Shown in pieces: positions 58,667-64,000 of a stretch of 64,000 nucleotides of DNA. The DNA is from Blastocatellia bacterium. GTDB taxonomy: Bacteria; Acidobacteriota; Blastocatellia; Chloracidobacteriales; JADJPF01. A program made the position numbers and the translations under genes. Each line of letters begins with the position of its first letter. The stretch's first letter is position 1. The stretch lies in assembly GCA_016713405.1 (NCBI GenBank), contig JADJPF010000006.1:238501-302500 (forward strand). Reading direction: 5' to 3'. The notes beneath the pieces were generated by a model. That model had not been told where the DNA came from, made no database searches, and was given only the letters and a program-made list of their open reading frames with translations.

Positions 58667-60247
58667 CTAAAGTCCATAAACTTTTTTACGATCAAAAAAT
58701 TTAGCCCTTGAAATCCCTAACAGTTCTATTGCTTTATCATTATTTCCTTTAGCTAAATCTAAAGCTTGTTTAATATAACTACATTCAACTTGAGAAACTA
58801 ACTCATTGAGGGGTAAAAAGTTATCTGCTATTAAGTCATTATTAAAGCTTAACCTATCCTCATTACTTAATAAATAATGTGGTAGGTCGCTAGAATCTAT
58901 CAGTGCATTTTCACAAGTTGCGTCCAACTCTTCAACCAATCTTAATAACTGTCTGACATTACCAGGCCAAGAATAACTTTGCAGATGAATTAAGGCAGTT
59001 TGACTAAAGCTTTTTGCTGAGTTCATTGTACTAAGATAATATTTTATAATCTCTGGAATATCTTCTGCTCGTTCCCTTAAAGCAGGTAGAACAATAGATA
59101 ATCCTTTTAATCTATAATAAAGATCTGCTCGAAACTCCCCTTTTTTAATTAATTCTTCTAGGTTTTTATTAGTAGCGGAAACTAGTCTGATATTTGTATG
59201 TAAAGTTTTTAATCCTCCAACCCTTTCAAAATATCCATTTTCCAATACTCTAAGCAGTTTAGCTTGTGTTTTTAATGGAATTTCTGCAACTTCATCAAGA
59301 AAAAGTGTCCCCCCATTAGCTAACTCTAACTTACCTAATTTAGTTTGAGTTGCGCCAGAAAATGCCCCTTTTTCATGTCCAAAAAGTTCCGACTCAATAA
59401 TAGTTTCTGACAGTGCCGCAATATTAATGCTAAGAAAAATTTTTTTACTACGATTAGCATTAAGTTTATGTGCTGCTTGTGCAAAAAGTTCTTTTCCTGT
59501 TCCTGTTTCACCATAAATTAAAACTGGCAACTCTTTGTCAGCAACTCTTTTTAATCGTTGATAAGCTTGTTGTAATAACTTTGATCTGCCTACCAAGCCT
59601 ACTGATAGCATTTCATTTATTAAAACGTTTTGATATATCGTGTTATCAGACCAATTTTTACTATTTATTTGTGTTGAATTAATTAAACTCAAATACACAT
59701 AATGACTTAAAGCAATCAGGAAAAGAAGATCCGTTTTAGAAAATTTATCTGCAACTCGCTTACTATCAGCATAAATTACACCTTTAACAGATCCTTTTAT
59801 GCCTAAAGGAACACACATTATTGTGCTAATTTGATTTAAGTACATACTTTGGTGGGAATTTTTGTCTTTTAATGTATCAACTAATAATAGAGGCATTCCA
59901 TCTTTAATTACTCTATTTATTACACTTTTACTTACGGGCCAATTTTCAAATTTTTCTGGAAGATCAATATTATATTTAATGATAGGTTCTAAGCTGTTCT
60001 TTTCATTCAAAATAGCAATAAAACATCGCTCTAAATTAATTATTTTTACTAGAGCCTCTACTGTTGCGACAGGAATTTTGTCTAATTTAGTTTCTGAACA
60101 AAGCGCACGACCAAAACCATAAATTAGTTGTAACTGACTATAACTAGCAATCAATGTGCTTGGGTCAATATAAGTAGTATCACGTAGTTCAGAATTATTT
60201 TCTAAAAATGCTTCTAAACCAATAAAATTATTTGTCTCTTTGCTCAT
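58667..60247 (-). CDS. Sigma-54-dependent transcriptional activator with GAF domain
   Basis: A 526-residue bacterial enhancer-binding protein. Residues about 40-195 form a GAF domain (ALVKIINLERCFIAILNEKN, IMCVPLGIKGSVKGVIYADS). The AAA+ domain (about 215-450) has Walker A YGETGTGKELFAQAAHK, the sigma-54-contact loop written GAFSGA rather than GAFTGA, Walker B GGTLFLDEVAEI and an Arg-rich VR-GL / RER region. The C-terminus is a Fis-type helix-turn-helix (LDLAKGNNDKAIELLGISRA). It activates RpoN promoters in answer to a small-molecule or redox signal, and has no receiver domain. The window has one strong RpoN promoter, before pfkA. Its own target is not known. Confidence 0.88.
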   Translation of the reverse strand: MSKETNNFIGLEAFLENNSELRDTTYIDPSTLIASYSQLQLIYGFGRALCSETKLDKIPVATVEALVKIINLERCFIAILNEKNSLEPIIKYNIDLPEKFENWPVSKSVINRVIKDGMPLLLVDTLKDKNSHQSMYLNQISTIMCVPLGIKGSVKGVIYADSKRVADKFSKTDLLFLIALSHYVYLSLINSTQINSKNWSDNTIYQNVLINEMLSVGLVGRSKLLQQAYQRLKRVADKELPVLIYGETGTGKELFAQAAHKLNANRSKKIFLSINIAALSETIIESELFGHEKGAFSGATQTKLGKLELANGGTLFLDEVAEIPLKTQAKLLRVLENGYFERVGGLKTLHTNIRLVSATNKNLEELIKKGEFRADLYYRLKGLSIVLPALRERAEDIPEIIKYYLSTMNSAKSFSQTALIHLQSYSWPGNVRQLLRLVEELDATCENALIDSSDLPHYLLSNEDRLSFNNDLIADNFLPLNELVSQVECSYIKQALDLAKGNNDKAIELLGISRAKFFDRKKVYGL

Positions 60248-60308
60248 AAATTATCCCTAAACTTGTTTGTTCTTTCTAAGTTTAAGTTATCATTATTAAT
60301 AAATTGTC

Positions 60309-61529
60309 TTAATTACTACGTTTTAAGCGAAAAGAGTTCCAAACATTTTCCCAAAGTCCAGCCAACAAAGTAGGCCATGCCCCTCGTTTAAGATCAGGAT
60401 CTTTACCTGCGCCCATTCTGTGAAGTTGATGAGTATGCCACATTAATTCTACAAAACCGTCAAACATTGCTATTCCTACTCGGTGACGTTCTGCTGGACG
60501 AGCATCAGCGTTGCTAGCTAAAATTCTAGAAGGCAGATCGGGTTCAACGGCCAAAGGTCGCGCTAACCCTATTAAATCTACACATCCTTCAGCTAAAGCT
60601 TCTTGCATAGCCTTAGCCGTGCGAAACCCTCCCGTTAAAAGTAGTGGTAATTTAACAAGTTTACGAACCTTTTGAGCATAATCTAAAAAATAAGCTTCTC
60701 GTTTCTTAGAGCTTTCTTTCTGTCCATCGCCTATCATTGCTGAAGCTTCATAAGTTCCACCAGAGATTTCTAAAAAATCTATAGCTTCTTTTTCTAATTC
60801 TTGTACAACTGTCATAGATTCTTCATTAGTAAAACCACCTTTTTGAAAATCGGCAGAATTTAGCTTAACACCCAAAATTTTGTCTTTACCTATAGCTTTG
60901 CGTACCTCTCTAGTTACTTCTAAGATAAATCGTCGTCGGTTTTCTGCGCTTCCTCCCCAATCATCTATTCGCAAATTAGTTAGAGGCGAAAGAAATTGAC
61001 TAATCAAGTATCCATGTGCGGCATGAATTTGAACTCCTGAAAACCCCGCTTTTACAGCTATTCGAGCCGTATTAGCAAATCGCTTAATTAAATTTAAGAT
61101 TTCTTCTTCTGTTAATGCTCTTGGAATAGCAAACATTCCTCTACCAACATTAACTGGCACAGGAGAAGGAGCGACAGGTTGTGAAGAAACAAAAGTAGGT
61201 GATTGTCTGCCAGGATGATTAATTTGCATTATGATATGCCCTCCCTTAGATTTCCCTACTTTTGCCCATTCAGATAACTTTGCTAAATCTTCTTCACTTT
61301 CTACAACAACATTACAAGGTTCTCCTAAAGCTCGGCGGTCAATCATTACATTTCCTGTAATACTTAATCCAAGCCCCCCATCAGCCCATCGTTGATAAAG
61401 CCTTACCAATTCTGTTGTAGGTTTATTGCTATAATCACCTAATTGCTCACTCATTGCAGATTTTACTAGTCGGTTAGGTAATGCTATTCCACAAGCAAAG
61501 GTTAGCTTGTCACTTAATTTTATTGTCAT
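60309..61529 (-). CDS. NADH:flavin oxidoreductase, Old Yellow Enzyme family
   Basis: A 406-residue FMN-dependent (alpha/beta)8-barrel enzyme. PNRLVKSAMSEQL is at the N-terminus; ITGNVMIDRRALGEP and IMQINHPGRQSP form the FMN loop. The substrate-binding GVQIHAAHGYLISQFLSPLTN, near residue 175, has the paired His-x-x-His used for carbonyl binding. LGVKLNSADFQKGGF and LLTGGFRTAKAMQEAL are also present. It lacks the C-terminal iron-sulfur and NAD domains of the 2,4-dienoyl-CoA reductases, so it belongs to the single-domain OYE type that reduces activated C=C bonds. It is the last gene before the rRNA operon, with 220 bases between. Confidence 0.88.
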   Translation of the reverse strand: MTIKLSDKLTFACGIALPNRLVKSAMSEQLGDYSNKPTTELVRLYQRWADGGLGLSITGNVMIDRRALGEPCNVVVESEEDLAKLSEWAKVGKSKGGHIIMQINHPGRQSPTFVSSQPVAPSPVPVNVGRGMFAIPRALTEEEILNLIKRFANTARIAVKAGFSGVQIHAAHGYLISQFLSPLTNLRIDDWGGSAENRRRFILEVTREVRKAIGKDKILGVKLNSADFQKGGFTNEESMTVVQELEKEAIDFLEISGGTYEASAMIGDGQKESSKKREAYFLDYAQKVRKLVKLPLLLTGGFRTAKAMQEALAEGCVDLIGLARPLAVEPDLPSRILASNADARPAERHRVGIAMFDGFVELMWHTHQLHRMGAGKDPDLKRGAWPTLLAGLWENVWNSFRLKRSN

Positions 61530-61750
61530 AATTTTTAAGCCTTATAAAACCAATTTAATAATAATATTATTATGTATGTTTAATTAGACTTTATAAGACA
61601 CATAAAAACTTTACAATAGAAGCAAGAAGTTTTTCAAATTACGGAGAATTATGTAGTTTAGAAATAATTTATATAGAGAGAAAAATGAAGAAAGATGAAG
61701 AAAAGAAAAAGAAGATTAAGGAAGAAAAAATATGATTTAAAAAGATAAAA

Positions 61751-61866
<116 letters not shown>

Positions 61867-62159
61867 AACTCTTTTACAATAACTAAGCCGTTAGTCATTG
61901 TAGCTAACTTCTATAAGCTTTTTTTTCTTTATTTAACAAAAAGCTTACTATTAGCAATATCCTTTTTATTTAATTGTAAATATCCTTTTTAACTCTTTTG
62001 TTTCTTTGATTTTGAATAAGCAAAAATTTCTTTAAGTACTTCTTAGCGTCTTTTTTAATTGACTTTTCCAAAAGCAACTTCATTGCTCTACAACACTTAA
62101 CTTACTTACTTTTGTATTGTCTTTTTGATTAATCAAAAGACAACCAATAGCAAAAGTAG
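61867..62159 (-). other. 23S-5S spacer with two hairpins
   Basis: This 293-base A+T-rich spacer holds no tRNA gene. ACAATAACTAA (61876-61886) and TTAGTCATTGT (61891-61901) pair, apart from one mismatch, near the 5S 5' end. TTGTCTTTTTGATTAATCAAAAGACAA (62117-62143) is an almost perfect palindrome about 20 bases from the 23S 3' end. Both probably form RNase III-type processing stems. ATATCCTTTTTA occurs twice, from about 61959 and 61980. Confidence 0.5.

Positions 62160-64000
<1,841 letters not shown>

Overview
The window looks like a low-GC member of the Acidobacteriota, probably near class Blastocatellia. Evidence: an 'acidobacterial duplicated orphan permease' (ADOP) gene, a giant Ser/Thr kinase-AAA-TPR fusion, a beta-propeller sensor kinase, DUF4388 and TonB/zinc-ribbon proteins of a type common in that phylum, and a dnaK-dnaJ-hspR operon. 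The taxonomic call is inference from gene content, not from an rRNA comparison. The DNA is A+T-rich and mostly housekeeping and signalling; I see no prophage, CRISPR array, insertion sequence or tRNA.

Layout. 1-5.3 kb: J-domain remnant and TerB-like protein, MuiA/DUF4139 protein, heme A synthase, a zinc-ribbon/TonB membrane protein, and pfkA behind a very good sigma-54 promoter with a palindrome. 5.3-8.4 kb (minus): cdsA-uppS, truA and pyrE. 8.5-13.6 kb: mobA, a membrane alpha/beta hydrolase, a thioredoxin-like lipoprotein, a hotdog thioesterase and a decayed S9A oligopeptidase, then a REP-like repeat cluster. 14-21.5 kb: kinase/ATPase fusion, ADOP permease, frameshifted esterase. 21.5-26.4 kb (minus): radical SAM protein, then a large P-loop NTPase coupled to a small MscS channel. 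26.4-31.3 kb: acyl-CoA dehydrogenase, TPR-DUF4388 protein, rsmB, a small cytochrome c and a lipoprotein. 31.3-35.4 kb (minus): a Lol-like lipoprotein trafficking locus (lipoprotein, FtsX permease, ATPase, small membrane protein, LolA-like). 35.5-42.1 kb: a damaged S9 peptidase, a second repeat cluster and a hybrid histidine kinase. 42.4-53 kb (minus): MobB-like, aldehyde dehydrogenase, RluA-family synthase, HerA-like ATPase, a NatAB-like ABC exporter, hspR, dnaJ and dnaK. 53.3-61.5 kb: propeller sensor kinase, PP2C phosphatase, sigma-54 activator and an Old Yellow Enzyme homologue. 61.7-64 kb (minus): 5S rRNA and the 3' part of 23S rRNA, which carries an A+T-rich insertion in helix 45.

A striking global feature is a set of single-base lesions (at least ten frameshifts, most in short A/T runs, plus four in-frame stops) in ten otherwise well-conserved genes, with a further in-frame stop in the S9A peptidase counted among the four. 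They include dnaK and dnaJ, so many are more likely sequence/assembly errors than real loss, although the S9A peptidase has also lost its catalytic His region. I give full gene spans across these breaks.

Regulatory themes: HspR is encoded in the dnaK operon and a HAIR-like operator overlaps the dnaK -35 box; pfkA has a -24/-12 promoter and the window encodes a GAF-type sigma-54 activator; the PP2C ribosome-binding site lies inside a hairpin; a 12-bp stem-loop separates dnaK from dnaJ.
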